A stretch of 64,000 bases of DNA, from the NCBI GenBank assembly GCA_039619475.1, contig CM077115.1, positions 477,660,400 through 477,724,399 of the forward strand, written 5' to 3'. Source of the stretch: Icerya purchasi (Eukaryota; Arthropoda; Insecta; Hemiptera; Monophlebidae). A model generated the notes under the pieces. It did not search any database. It saw only the letters and a program-made list of their open reading frames with translations, and was not told the DNA's origin. The position numbers were made by a program, and so were the translations under genes. Shown here piece by piece: positions 19,740-33,489 of the stretch (position 1 is the stretch's first letter; each line of letters starts with the position of its first letter).

Positions 19740-22090
19740 TATATTAATTATTTTCTTCTCTCTTGTTTCACTCCTCCTTCTTGGAATGCTTTTATCGTTA
19801 TACCTATACCAAAGAAAAACTCCTCTTCTGTTCGACCTATCTCAATTGCTCCCTGTTTAATTAAGGAAGCTCTTTGAGAGCATGTTAAATAAACTGCTTG
19901 TCCGGTTTCTCGAACACAATAACTTAATTCTCAACAACATGTTCGGTTTCCGTCCTTGTCTTGGTCCTCCCGATTGCATTAGTGTTTTCCTTTCCAACAT
20001 TTATAATTCCTATATAAACAAAAATTTTAATATCGCGGCCTTTATCGATGTTTCCGGTACATTTCACAATGTTCACCTCCCTACTCTCAGAAATATAATG
20101 CTGTCATTGTATCTTCCGGTCCATGTTGTTATCATTATTATTAGTCTCTTCGAAAACCGGACTGTACACCTATCTACTTCTTGTTACTCCACTTCAAGAG
20201 AAGTTTTTCCTGGTCTTCCTCGGGGTTCCTGTCTTCGTCCTACTCTCTTCAACATCTATACCTCTTAAATTGCCTCTCTTCTGTTAAATTCATCGTCTTC
20301 ATTCTATGCTGATGATATTCTTATTTATTCTTCTTCTCGCAATGTCACAGATGCTGTTTTAGATTTCGTCTTTCCTCTTAAATTCGCGGTCATGGTATTT
20401 ACTTTCCGTTCATATATTCCTTCCTCAATCAATCTAACCTTAATTGATTATCCTGTCTCTCTTGTGGAGTGTTTCTGTTACTTGAGTGTACTCGCTAATG
20501 GCCGTTTGTTCTTTCAGGAGAGCATATTACTCACCTGTATAGTTCTTGTCTTAATAGGATTAATCTTTTAAAATCACTTTCGTCGTACAGGTGGGGTGGT
20601 AACTCTTGCATTCTTTCTTTATTGTATAAGTTCCTTATTCTTTCTAGGTTGGACTAATGCTCCTACATATACGGAAATTCTTCTAAGTCTTTTCTGTTAA
20701 AGCTTGACCACATTCTAAATTTCTGTCTTCGTCTTTGTCTGGATGCACATAAATCTATTCCAATTCCTGCCATTCTTTCCGAATCAAAAATTCGCAGATC
20801 CTAGCTAGGCTATAGTTTTTTTAATTAAACGTCTTTTCTCTTTTTCCTAAAGGATTGTAGCTGCTTACTGCTCAATTTTTCACAACTGGCGTTTTACTCT
20901 CGACATAATTCCAGTTTTATCTTTCATTTCTTTTCGTCTTACCAATTTTTCTCCCTATATTTTCTCCTATGAAAAATCTCCATATTTTTCTCTTAATTAT
21001 TTCAGTATCTTTCATCCTCCTCACGTATTTCATATGTCAAGTTCTGTTAAATTCCTTCCTCACTCCATAGTTACATCTTAATTTCACATGGTATTAAATT
21101 CTTCATATATCCTAATCATGCCGTTATTTTTACTGGTGAACCTAAGAAGGCTGGCGAGGTTGGTGCCGCCTTTGTTTTACCTTCTCATAACTACTCTGAA
21201 TCCTTTAAACTTTCTTCCTGCTGTTCTATATTTACTGCTGAGTCGTCTGCTATATTTCGTGCAATTCTTTTTATCTCTTCCTTTCCTCTCGGGTAAATTT
21301 CTTTTAATAGCTGACTCTAAACGTGTTTTGCAGGCGATTTTTTCTCCCTTACCGTTGCTCTCTTTTGATCCTTTCATTCTCCTTATTCGCAATCTAATTC
21401 ACGAATTATTCCTGTTCCGCTCTATCCAAATAGATCTATTTTGACTTCCTAGTCATGCTGGAATTGAGGGAAATGAGGTGGCTGATTCTTCGGCTCGTTT
21501 AGGGCCTTTCAATATGAACACACTCTTCATAAATTTCCTGCTCGCAATATTAATCATATATCCAGATAGTTCAATATTACATTATGGAATGATATTTATT
21601 TTTCCCTTTTCTCCGATCCGATTTTATTTTTCCGTCCAGCCTTTACCTTTTCTCACCAGTTGGTTTGACAAGTTTCCATCTCTTAGTAGTCCCCCCTGAT
21701 CACTGCCATATGACGCCTTCGTTTCAGTCATACCTTTCTCCCTTCGTCATTATTTCGTTTTTTCCTCGTTTCATACCCGCATTGTCACCCAGAAGATTCC
21801 TTTTTTCTGTGCGATGTCAATCATGTTTTCTTCGAATGTTCCTCACTTTCTTCGGAATGTTCTCTCTTCTATTCTTAATTGTTACATCTTGGCCTTCCTA
21901 CTCCTTAAAATGACACTCTTATGTTCTCTCATTTCTTTCCTTGTCAGTTGTTCCTATTCTAGCTTCTTTCATTCATTCTATCTCGCACCAAATTAAAATC
22001 TAATGTGCTATGCCCCTCTTGAGCTATTATTTAGATTTCTTGCTTGATTGAGCCGTTACTTTTCGTTAGCGTGCCCGAAAAAAAATAAAT
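19740..22090 (+). pseudogene. RNase H-bearing LINE (I/R1-like), degenerate
   Basis: Fragments of a reverse transcriptase (19882-20268: FGFRP, a decayed palm motif FIDVSGTFHNV, GLPRGSCLRPTLFN) are followed by pieces of an RNase H domain around 21100-21500 (FTAESSAIFRAI-like, then IDLF, SHAGIEGNEVADSSA-like). Frameshifts and stops are frequent. It is the longest copy of a family seen again at 32289, 36155, 41529, 44035, 45985, 52290, 52855 and 54733. It ends near a run of A-rich sequence at 22078-22100. Confidence 0.65.
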
Positions 22091-22099
22091 AAAAAAAAT

Positions 22100-24409
22100 A
22101 ATAGATAGAAAAGCGAATGAATACATTGTTTTTTAAAGCTGGCTCCGTAAAGCGGGTCGTTAGAAAAAGAAAAAAATTCATTACAACGCCACAATCTGAT
22201 TTTTTTACCGGAGTGTTTAACAGAAAAGCGAGTGTATATCGTCACACGATTGGTTCCGACATTGGCATAGTCGTGATGGGATAAGACAACTGACAATTTC
22301 GAAGCAACGGATTTATTTAAAATTATACGTAATTCTAACGTGGCGCGATCGTGTTACGAGGCAACGAAATTTTTATACGATAGATAGATTATAGCACTGA
22401 TTAAATAGAAATTCTGCTAGAATTTAGATTTTAACGTAATTAATTCTCGATCTTGTTTGAAAAATTTGCCGATATCGCGTCGTAAAGAAAAGGATAAAAT
22501 TATCAAAAATTAGTCGTACAGAGGGGAAGAAAGTGAAAGAGCTTTGTAGATAGCCGTTTATTTAGATGACGAGTTGTTTGTTTTTTTACCGCTGGCGTGG
22601 CCGTGGCAAAGGGTAATCGTCTGAAATTGGCGATGCGGAGGGGTAGTGGCGAGCGGCGAAGCCCAGTAGAGCGTCGCAAGCAATGTATTAAGTATGCGTC
22701 GGTGTTTGGAAAAGGAGCGGCTTCTCTGAACATGATAGTTTTGCACAGTTAAAAGTTGGCGCTGTAAGATATGTGGTGCGATTTGTTCGCTTTCCGCAGA
22801 TTCCGGGAGGAGGCGGGCGGGAGGCGCGTGTAATGTTGGCTAAGAAATTTGGCGCAAATCCGGTTGTTCATCGGTCTGGTGTGCACACGGAGAGCATGTT
22901 TAAAAGCCGGCGCTGGTTCTTTTCTTCTCGAAATAGGCCGCGTACCAAATGATGTTTTAATGAAAGCTGTTCCATTCGGCCGTATGGATAAAAGCTGCCT
23001 TGTCTTCGACACGGCCGTTGCCGCTTGCCCTCTGCGCGATGGTTCGTTCGCGAAGGCTGCACCACAGCCATTTCCAGCTTCTTTCACTTCGGCTTCTTAA
23101 ATGACCAGGAAGAGGCGATGGATGAAGACGCGCGCTTGGTCCTCTTTCGCTACTCTAAAGTGGAAGTTTAATAGCTGCTCGCCGTTGCGTCCGTCGCGTC
23201 GTCGGATGATACATTTTTTATACTCGGCGTTATATCGGCCGCCGAGGCTGCTGTCAGCTGCTCGGACGATTTAAGTTTCTTCTTACGTATCTCCGGTTGC
23301 AGGCAGCACGCTCCCGGCTAATTAATGTTCTCGCTAAATCCATCGTCGTTCGCGTTGCCGGGAAACGCGCGAACAACCATCAGAAGGCCACTTAAGCGAC
23401 TCCATGTCTGCTCTAATTCTGTATTCTCCGAAAACCGTTCTTCCGCAGCTTCCTGCCTGCTCCGGCTCTCTTTCCGATGCCGTTAAAAACGTCGCCCCCG
23501 CCGCGCCTTTCTGACTATGCTCCCGGTCAGTCTATCGCGGTGCTGTTCCGCTGTGGGCGCGACGCAGCTCTTTCCGTTAAACGGACTGGGTGCGCCGCCG
23601 CAAGAACTCAGTCTGGTCCGATTAAGCCGGCTGTATAGACTGAGAAAAAAAGCGGGAAAGATTTAACGCGCCTCTTAATGGCGCTGCTGAGAGTCCGATT
23701 TGGCTTCGGCCTAAAAAGAGAAAGAGGTTTAGCTGAAGCGCTGAACGTTTGACATAAACCGGATGAGACGGAGACGATGGAGCGTAATTTTCGCTCAAAG
23801 TGAAATATCGAATATTCCGTATTCAGCCGGAATTTGAGGATAATACGAAATTACCACTTCTTTTTTACAGTGTCAGCTTTATGTAAAAATTCTGAGCATG
23901 AACTTTTATACTTAATAGTTGCAATTAATTTCTCTCCTCATTATTTTATCTCTCTGTGTGTGTGTCTGTATATATATATAATATTATATATATATATATA
24001 TATTCTTCAGATTTCAGTTGCAGGGAAACACACACTGCTTTCAAAACAGACGGCGTGTGTATATGTATGTATTTTATATAAAATCTAAGTATGCAGGGTT
24101 TCAGTACGGAACATCGTTTCGATCATGTGTTATTGTATCAAAACTCAAAATATCATTTCCGTCATTTACAAGATACACATTTAATGGTTTAATGTTATTT
24201 AATCTCTCTTTATATATATATATTATAATAAGCGATTTTCACAGTGATTTATTCGCGCTGTGATTGGTTTAAACATTTGAAAATTACCATTTCGTTATCT
24301 AATAGACAGAACTACATGTAAATAAAAATTAAGGATTTGAAAGCTGCATCAGAAAAAAATTCTTCGACAAAGAAATCTCATCCCTATATACATATATATA
24401 TATACAAGG
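22100..24409. other. GC-richer stretch without recognisable genes
   Basis: Sequence from about 22550 to 23780 is clearly richer in G and C than its surroundings and holds several overlapping frames of 60-112 codons on both strands (for example 22749-23087 minus, 22849-23100 plus). None shows a domain I recognise, and the overlap suggests composition rather than coding. A TA microsatellite lies at about 23968-24002. Confidence 0.45.
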
Positions 24410-24560
24410 TGTGGCTATTAAATAACGAGACTGCGTGCGCTATGGGTACCCTAGAGGAGTAAGGAGAGAAACAAGTACAGCATAACAAAGGTCCCAGGCC
24501 CCTGGTATATATATGAATCCCAATCTTTTGCCATGAGCACATCATCCGGACTCCTTGATG
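24410..24560 (+). mobile_element. Possible mariner terminal fragment
   Basis: GGTGTGGCTATTAAATAACG and the following gagactg resemble the terminal repeat of mariner-type elements as I recall them. No transposase and no opposite end were found nearby, so this would be a solo end or a short remnant. Confidence 0.35.
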
Positions 24561-25418
24561 ATAGTTACATACTTTTCCTTGACTATATCATTTTTAAATA
24601 TTACATGAATTCGATACTAAAACGTTACACATGTAATTGGTTTAAAAACGTTTCATATATCGATATAATAATTTTTCAGTCATTAATGCGTATATAGAAA
24701 TATGTTAGTGGCGAATCTTTTGCTACCTCTAGTTAAGTGGGGCGAGGTTCTAAAAGAAATTGAAAAAAAAAATGTTAGCTTGTACTTCTTTGACAGCAGA
24801 AATTATTGTGACCAAAGAGATTCCAGTAGAAATCTGGGAAGTTGCTGCTGTATGAGCATGTGAAGAAATATGTTTAATGCGTTAGACGCTGGTCGCTCTG
24901 TTGGAGTAATAGTTGAATTCCGATTATCTTTGGTGTTTTACTTGTACTGCTTTAACTTTGACGCGTCACTAAGAATGTGCTTCGAATTACAATACAGCAA
25001 CAGCGTGTAAACAGTCAATCAGAATCGAGCGTTTATCGAACCCGGTGCTTCTCTACTTTGGCACCGAGCTACCCGCGATAACTTATGCATTTTTCTCTGC
25101 GAAATTATGACTACGCTATTGTTATTTCCTCTTGACGAAAAAAACGACTCAGCAAAATCTGTCGGCTGCGATAAAAAAAATGGCGGTACGGAAGCGGTGC
25201 AGCGGTGAACTAATAATTATTAAAACGGCAGTTTAGACTACTTTAGACGATTTTGTTAATGCGAGCGGATGCGTTCACTTTTAAATGGATTTCTTAATAC
25301 AACTGTAATTTTTCTTTAAATAATATATTTCAAGTTTTTTTTTTATTATAAGACCAAGCCGCTGTGTATATATATTTCTCCTTACTGTTCTTAAATTAAA
25401 ATCACTTAATATTCCTTT

Positions 25419-25449
<31 letters not shown>

Positions 25450-25699
25450 TTTTCTAAATTCATTTTGCATTAGTTGTTCATGCAAATTATTTATAATGGG
25501 CCTGTTAATTTATTTTGGCCAAACTTATATATATATATTTTCTTTTACATAAATTTAATATAAAGAAAAAAAAGTAGCTTCTTAATTAGTTTTTGTTTGG
25601 CTAGCAATTGTAAATTTCATTTCAACATTTTCTTGTCTTAGAAAAGTATCAGGGAAAAATCCTGATTTGCCACTGGTTACTTCTCTCTTGTATTGCATA
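24561..25699. other. AT-rich spacer with TTTA microsatellite
   Basis: No gene seen. A (ATTT)n run lies at about 25420-25452. The last base before the Helitron is A at 25699, as expected for Helitron insertion between A and T. Confidence 0.5.
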
Positions 25700-28645
25700 T
25701 CTATATACATAAAAATGTTAAGTTGGTTTGTGTATGCTTCATAAACTCAAAAAGTTCTGCACTGATTGAGCTTAAATTTTGACACGATATACAACCCGCT
25801 CCAAAGAATGTTTTTATCAATTTCCCATGTACCAGCAACCGCGGCTTCTGCCAGACGCCAGGGGAGGTACTTTTGTGTAATCGTGTGGTGATTGAGCTAA
25901 ATTTTCAGAAAAAATCAAAATTTATTAAAAATTTCTGGCTTTAGATATTTGAATTTTTTAAATTTAATAGTGAATAAAGAATAATTCGTTTATACACTAT
26001 GTTAAATATAAAATTGAAGACTCGCAACGAAATAAATGCGTTAACATTTAGAATTGAAAAATACTGTAGTGCCCCCATATGCAGCCGTAATATTTCTATT
26101 TAAATCGTGTGGTGATTGAGCTGCGCCATTCGCTAAATTTTAAGTAAAGGTTATGTTTTGTATGAGAGATGGACAGAAAAAATATGTAAAATATTGCAAT
26201 TCTGTCAAATCAATTAAATACATCTGCAAGTATGTGAATAAAGGCAGCGACATGGTTGTTTTTGGTGTGCAACCAGAAAATAGTGACAGAAATGCAGTAC
26301 AAGTTATCGATGAAATTGCACAATACCAGGCTGGAAGATACACAAGCAGCAATGAGACTGCATGGCGAATTTTTTCATTACCCGTGCATGAACACAATCC
26401 AGCTGTGGTTCACTTAGCAATACATTTAGAGAATGGACAGCGTGTTTATTTCACAGATGCAAATGTGCAACAAAGAGTCTTTAATCCACCTGGTACAGCT
26501 CTAACTGCTTTCTTCACCTTATGTCAGGAAGACGCTTTCGCCAGAACACTAATGTATTTAAAAGTGCCCCCTTATTACACGTGGAATGAAACTAAAAAAG
26601 CATTCATACGACGCCGACGAGGGGAGCCAGTCGACGGTCAACTTGGCATTTTCAGAGAAAATACAATTTGTAGACTTTATACAGTGCATCCTAATCAAAA
26701 TGAATATTTCTTCCTTCGCATGCTGTTGGTAAATGTGCCTGGTCCTAGATCTTTCCAACAATTGAAAATTGTTGACGGTGTCACACATGCCACTTTCGCA
26801 GTGCGTGTCAAGCTTTGAATTATTAGAAAACGACCAACAGTGGGATGTATGTATTAATGGCGCGTGCAACACTGCACATCCAAATCAAATTCGCGCATTA
26901 TTCGCAATTATATTGACCGCTTGCTTCCCTTCATCTCCCAACCAGCTTTGGGAAAGATATGCTGAGGATATTTTGCATAGAGTACGCCTAGAAAATGCCG
27001 ATCAACGAAACATTGATAAATATTGAAGACAAGTGCTTAGCTATTTCAAATAAAGTTCTTAGTCAATTGGGAATGCCAGCACCCTCCCGAGCTGCGACTA
27101 CTTCATTCCATGTGGATTTGCGCCGTGAACAGACTTACAACACTGGTGATCTCCATTCATATGTCCAATCAAACGTTCCCAAATTAACGTGTGAACAGAA
27201 GGGCATTTATGATCGCATAATGCAAATGATAAATGACGGAGTTGGGGGGACCTTCTTCTTAGATGCGCCAGGAGGAAATGGGAAAACATTCCTTATCAGA
27301 TTGATTTTGGCAACGGTTCGATCAAAAAATGGCATAGCCTTAGCTCTCACTTCGTCTGGAATAGCTGCGACATTGTTACCAGGTGGAAGGACTGCTCATT
27401 GAGCTCTGAAGTTGCCATTGAACATGCAATTTATCGAGACTCCCAGGTACAATATTTCAAAAGCAGTCGTTATGGGAAAAGTATTACAAAAATATAAACT
27501 CATTGTTTGGGATGAATGTACAATGGCACATAAAAAATTGCCTGAAGCACTTGATCGATCGTTGCGAGATTTGCGTGGAAACGTTCAACCATTCGGGAAT
27601 GCATTGATATTGCTTGCAGGAGATTTTAAGCAAACATTACCTGTAATTTCTCGATCGACACCAGCGGACGAAATAAATGCTTGCCTGAAATATTCAACAT
27701 TGTGGCGACGCGAATGTACATTGCAGTTGACTACGAATATGCGTGTCCAGCTGCAGAACGGTCAAACAGCCGAGGTATTCTCACGACAGTTACTGGACAT
27801 TGGGAACGGACAGCTGTCAGTCGATGAGACGTCAAGAAGAATATCATTTCCTGATAATTTTTGTAATTTAGTAACATCGAAAGAAGAACTTATCGATAAA
27901 GTATTTCCGAATATTCAGATTAATTATCAGAATCACGATTAGCTCAGTGAACGAGCTGTCCTTGCCGCGAAGAATAAAGATGTCTATCTACTTAATAATG
28001 TTATTCAATCCCGCATTCAAAGTGAGGAAATTATATATAAGTCGATAGACACCGTTATGGAAGCAAATGAAATAGTTAATTATCCAACAGAATTTTTGAA
28101 CTCACTTGATCTGCCAGGGATGTCACCACACATATTAAAATTGAAAATAGGTGTGCCAATTATCATGTTGCGGAATATTAATCAGCCAAAACTCTGCAAC
28201 GGCACGCGACTCGCAGTTAAGAAATTGATGAACAACGTAGTGGAAGCAATGATTTTAACGGGACCTTTCAAAGGCAAAAATTTCTTCATTCCTCGAATTC
28301 CCATGATCCCGACCGATACACCATTTCAATTTAAAAGATTGCAATTCCCCATTCGATTGGCGTTCGCAATCACAATCAATAAAGCTCAAGTTCAATCTTT
28401 AGAATTGTGTGGTTTAGATTTAGATGCGGATTGCTTCTCACATGGACAACTGTATGTTGCGTGTTCCCGTTTCGGCAAACCAGACAGCTTTTATATCTAC
28501 GCAGATAATGTAAAAACAAAAAATATTGTATACCCACAAGTATTGCAAAATTGACCTTCTATGAAACGTATGTTTTGTTTCGTTCCTCATTTCTCATCTA
28601 TGCAACCACAATGTGCCACAGCGAAGCGTGGCAGGGTACAACTAG
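25700..28645 (+). mobile_element. Helitron with both termini
   Basis: The 5' end starts TCTATATACATAAAAATG at 25700, after an A. The 3' end is CTAG at 28642-28645, before a T. A hairpin (TGCCAC...GTGGCA, 28614-28633) sits 8 bases before the CTAG. These are the defining Helitron features: TC start, subterminal hairpin, CTRR end, A/T insertion and no target duplication. The element spans 2946 bp and contains a Rep/helicase pseudogene lacking its 5' part, so it has lost internal sequence. Confidence 0.9.
26153..28554 (+). pseudogene. Helitron Rep/helicase, broken
   Basis: The first frame (26153-26818) begins at the end of the Rep domain with the two-tyrosine motif YICKYVNKG; the HUH motif expected upstream is absent. 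After two frameshifts (26769-27026, then 26995 onwards) comes a Pif1-type helicase: GGNGKT Walker A, WDECTMAHKK, GDFKQTLPV, TTNMR, AFAITINKAQ and YVACSRF. The helicase frame is continuous to 28554 except for two in-frame stops, TGA at 27400-27402 and TAG near 27940. This is a dead but fairly young copy. Confidence 0.9.
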
Positions 28646-29139
28646 TATAATATATATGTAGTCCAAGTATTTACATAGAATTTATTTGATATAGAATATT
28701 TTATTTAGTGTTTGGTAAGATCTGATCCCTTAAATTAATCGATCCAAACACGAACTATAGCAAACATATTTTTTTAATATATGAGTATAAATATGCTAGC
28801 GTGCCTGGTCGCGGTTTCGCCTGCGAGATGTGCACGTAGAATCGTAAATTTATTATAGACAGATAATGATATTTTTTTCTTTAATATATAAATAAAAAAA
28901 TACGCGGTGAGTTGACAGGAGCGAGCAAGCGAGCGTACCGCATGAATAAGTAATAGAGTTCTTGATACATCGAAAAATTCGTAATAGACACGTAGCCATA
29001 TATCGAATTAAAATTTACGCGCTCGGCTCCCTTTCTTATTCGTTACAAACGGCAGATCAATTTAGAAAAGGTAACGGACAATCCGCTTCTTTTCTACGTA
29101 ATAGTAGTACGAAATCGTAAGTGTCCACGGTTATACAGT
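28646..29139. other. No recognisable feature
   Basis: AT-rich sequence with a short GC-richer piece at 28795-28850. I see no gene or repeat in it. Confidence 0.4.
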
Positions 29140-29850
29140 GCCCCTTATTTCTTACAATTTAAAAATGTCATCAAGTGATGAAAACATATCGATGATGAGT
29201 CTCCACGGAAAACAAAAATTAATTTAAAAATGATTTCAAAAAGGACCCAGTTAACGGCTAGTTCTTCTGAACAGTTGAGGATATATGTACTGTCCAATGG
29301 AAGACGAAAGATGGAAAGGAAATAATTATTTATCGCCATTTATATTTCTCCAAATCAAAGGGTCCACGATATAATTAAATTTATACATAGAAGATTAATT
29401 TCACTCCCGATAGTTTTATTAAAAGAAAATTTACATAAACTTCTTTTTTTCGGTTTAATACGTTCGATTTAGGTAGTAAGAATGATTAATTGTAATTTTG
29501 TTTACTAGAATAAACGATAATAAGAGTGTTGGGCATCACGCAACGGGCAAAATTAACCATGTGAGACCCACAACTTACTTATTTAAAAAAAAAAAAAAAA
29601 AAATGATATTAGCTGGAGACTTCAACGTGTCAATTTTGCATCAAACGATTCTTTGCCTTTAATAGAATTTCTTCAAACTGAACTTAATTATTAATAATAA
29701 TCCAAAAGAATCAACGACAAAGTACTGAACTACCATTGATGCAGTATTTTCTAGATATTATATTGATAAAATTACATCAAAAACTTATATTTCATACCTT
29801 AGATAATCCTATAGTATCTTTTACAGAATCCGACAATCAATGAAATTAAT
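29140..29850 (+). pseudogene. Endonuclease/exonuclease/phosphatase-like pseudogene
   Basis: Conceptual translation gives EDICTVQWKTKDGKEIII-like sequence at about 29275-29330, MILAGDFNVS at 29603-29632, then a STTKY..TTIDAVFSRY region and SKTYISYL, with a FTESDNQ end near 29840. The order, with the GDFN catalytic motif, matches a nuclease-like family common in insect genomes. Many stops and a 19-A run at about 29585-29603 break the frame. It may be a transposon-borne nuclease domain. Confidence 0.55.
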
Positions 29851-30049
29851 AAAACAAATGCATTAATTTTCATTTGGTTTTGTTTTTCTTAAAGTGAAAC
29901 TTCATAGATATGTGTTTATGAGAACTACAGATCTCTCCATTTGGTTCTCACCCTTGGTAAATTTCGTACTAAAACCACAACTTTAAATCGAAGTTGGGGA
30001 AAATGCCTTTGAAGTTTTACTGCTGCACTGTGCCCCGAGGCACGTTAAT

Positions 30050-31210
30050 TTTTTTTATTTTTTTAATTACAATTCATTATACTCCGAAATTATAGCGTAT
30101 AGATACATAATAACATAGATTAAGAGAGAATCAATTGCATGCATTAAGTTTATCAGCAGGCGCTGAGTGTGGTGTAGTACAGTTCGTTTGAAAATAAATA
30201 AATAAATCATTGAAGAGCTGTTCATAGAAATCTCGTAGTGTATAACGAAGCGTTTCCGATGTTTTTTTCCGTGCTGTAGCACATTCGTCACACATAATGA
30301 ATTAACAGGATTTTAGTACTTCTTTTTCTTTTCCTTGAAAAATAACAGCATTCCGCATTATTAGTTGGGTGAACAGTATACAGAAGGGCTAACGTGTAGG
30401 TAGAATATAAATTGGTATCTCTTTCAACTATTGAACCTTGTTTGCGTCATTGAAAAATTTGTTCGCTAATGCATTCCATGTGTAGTACGTTGGCATTTTA
30501 TAGTAAAGTAGCATTTTTGCAAAAACATCATCCTTAAGTAAAAGATGCAGTCAACATTGTTGGCGGTGGTGACAGTGCTTTTGCACGTGCATTGTTTGTT
30601 CTAAAGTATACACGCACTGTCCATTTTTGAGATGCACTGCCATATGAATAACTGTTGAATGTAGTTCATGGATTGGATAAAATGTGCCACAATGCTCCAA
30701 TGCTATTAATGTAGCGTCCCATTTGATATCGGTTGATATTTTTCATTGATAGGTGCCGTTGCATTTCTAAAACTTGCAATATAATTTGTTTGATGACGTA
30801 TTTGCAAATATGCCTGATTAATTTTACAGAAATGCAATACTTTACATTGACGCGTGTTTTGTACGTTTTCGAGAATAACGGTGAATTTCAGCGATTACCG
30901 ATTTTAAAATCACTGTTACATATTTTTAAAGCGATGGATTTACTTCCATCTTCAGTTGATCGTCGATGATAGAGTGGATATCCGTCATTGCCCCATTAAT
31001 AGTATCGGCAAGTAAGTCTTTTGGGTATCGTTTTGTATATTTTCCACCAGATATGCTTGGAGAATTGGTACTGAGTACTCCACATATGCTATGAATCATG
31101 TTTTTTATCGATGTCGACATCTGGTATTTTTGCTGAGATGATTTGATCAATTTGATCTGGTGTAATTTTTTCTATCAATCAAATCAAAATGTGTGCACGT
31201 GGCAATCCTT
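30050..31210 (-). pseudogene. Second Helitron Rep fragment, old
   Basis: On the minus strand, starting near 31205, the translation gives LPRAHILI (the HUH-motif region in decayed form), then ITPDQIDQIISAKIPD, KNMIH..CG, YPKDL and a D-x3-DGYPLYRRR-like piece. Near 30790-30850 it gives pieces equivalent to the YCNSVKSIKYICKYVNKG region of the Helitron at 26153. It contains the part missing from that Helitron, but with many stops and shifts, so it is an older, independent copy. Confidence 0.7.
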
Positions 31211-31721
31211 TTTTTTTTTTTATTACTGCTCATCTCTTATCTTATCTCTGTCTTTCTATTATGATTTACTTTGCCTTACATTATAGATAACGTTTAATGC
31301 AGCGTCTGTACTGGAGCTAGATGTAAACTACAGTAATCCTGAAAGATTATTTGTATAGTTGTAAAATAAAAAATTACGAATATGTGTAGGGTGCAACAAG
31401 AGCAAAGTGAAATGATGATAAAGAAGAAAAGTAAAAGGTAGGGACAATCGATTAGCATGGGTTGGAAAACGAAACGGAAGCTGTAAAGTAGCTAATGCGT
31501 GGTTGTACACGGAAATGTGTTTATGAAGAGCAATTGGGAATTATTTACACCAATACACCAATTTACACATCAGTGATTACACGTGCTTATAAAGAGTCTC
31601 ATCCGGTAAAGAAGAGTGGAAAGAGACTGTTCCGCTCTTTTTAAGATAAATATTTTAACTTTTATAGCGGAACCGTGTGAACCTGGGCAACTGGTGTAAA
31701 ATTTTTTTCTGTGCTGGCTGT

Positions 31722-31922
<201 letters not shown>

Positions 31923-32275
31923 TATATGTACATTCACTCGGTTCCAAACGCCGTGACTACCTATTTGTACATTCTAGTTGTACAGCTGTAGGTTGTGTTT
32001 GTGGCAATTTTTGTATGGAATACGAATTTGTATGAAAGACTACAGTTCGAACTGATTGTAAATGTTTGATTTATTGCGATACAATTGCTATTCCAAGTAG
32101 CGATTGATAGATCCGACAAGATACGTCTCCCTCAACGGAGTTGATGATGTAACTTCGACTATAGTTCCGAACACGTATCTACAACTCTGACCCAGCAAAT
32201 ACTAAATCAATGAATGTTATACAGATATAGAAAAATCTCATCAAATCTCATTTATACTGGGGGGGGTGAAAATCT

Positions 32276-32668
32276 CACGTCAGCTTTTTTTTTTTTTTTT
32301 TTTTTTTTAATTGGGCTCGTCAACCGAGGACCTTTACCCAGAAACAATTAAGGGAAAACGAAAGTTATACAGTGAGGCGATCAGCTATCGCTAATAAGAA
32401 GGAAACAATGGAGGGGATAATAAGTGTAGAAGGAAAAGACAGGATATAACGAGCACAAAAAGGAGCAGGAAGCCCCAGCCCAAGCAAGTGGGAATATAGA
32501 GCCGAGCGCTCCACCGAAAGAGCAGAGCACTCAAAGAACACGTGATCGGTGTCACAAACAACCGCATCGTTTGAATGGAGAGGACAACATGGGGAAGAGG
32601 TCAACGAGAGGCGAAAGCGTGAGGAAGGTAGCAAGGAATGGTTTAAGCGCAAACGCACGTCAGCTTTT
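32276..32668 (-). mobile_element. 5'-truncated RNase H LINE with 13-bp target duplication
   Basis: The LINE tail (32289-32655, minus strand) has a T-run at its 3' side and is flanked by CACGTCAGCTTTT at 32276-32288 and 32656-32668, an exact 13-bp direct repeat. This is direct evidence of target-primed reverse transcription. The remaining coding part covers the cysteine-rich C-terminus (CDTDHVFFEC, in the last 97 codons). Confidence 0.9.
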
Positions 32669-33284
32669 AAAGAATATATATTATTATACAGATAATAAAA
32701 AAAAAAAATTTTTAAATTTTTCTTTTACTTTTTTGGAGTGCCATTTTGCCGGATGAATAAATCTCATGGCCATTAAAAACTTTTATTTCGAAAATAAAAA
32801 AAAAGTGAAAAAAGAATGTTCAGAGTTTTTAAAAGAAAAAAAAACAAACATGTAGTACATGAATGCTCATGGAATGAATGAAAAATTAGGGAAGGTGATG
32901 TTGTTGCCTGTTTTTACTTTTAATTTTACTTAAATTAAACAAATTTGTCACAGTACACTCTAATGTTGTATTATTTTTCTCCTTTATGAAAATAAATTTA
33001 GTCCTTAAACAACTATAATGTAAATCTCACGCGAGGGAGGGGGACCGCCAAATCTCACTAAATCTCACCAAAGAGGGGGAAGGGTCCAAATTAAAAGAAA
33101 AAAAGGCTCACATAATTAATGAATGCCACCTAACATTGGTATACGCTGTGTCGGCAACTAGTGCAAACTAATACCAGTGTTGAGTGTACTGAGTATGTAA
33201 AAATCCATATGAGTCCGATGACATATGGGATCAGTTCCGAATTCGTATCCGAAGAAGTAACAAATTTACTTGTCACTAATCCCA

Positions 33285-33483
33285 AGTATGTCCGTGCAGG
33301 CATCAACTAGCGTGCTTATGATGTGGTATGCATGGTGCTTTATCATAGTCTACCACGTGACTGTTAGCGAGTATTTAATTATTTGTAATCATTCTCGTAA
33401 TTTCTTTCGTCGGTTGGATCGAACTCAGGACCTCCGTGACGAAATCCAAGGGCTTCAGCGACTAGGTTATCGCGGCAAAATAT
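33285..33483 (-). mobile_element. tRNA-derived SINE, copy 2
   Basis: Reverse complement of the family at 49925-50125. It has a tRNA-like head with a GAGTTCGATCCA B box (33415-33426 on plus) and a CGCGATAACCTAGTCGCTGA A-box region. A body follows with TACGAGAATGA, then TTAAATACTCGCTAA, CACGTGG, and further on catgcata and cgctag. Similarity extends beyond the tRNA part, which separates it from a tRNA gene. Confidence 0.75.
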
Positions 33484-33489
33484 GACGCC

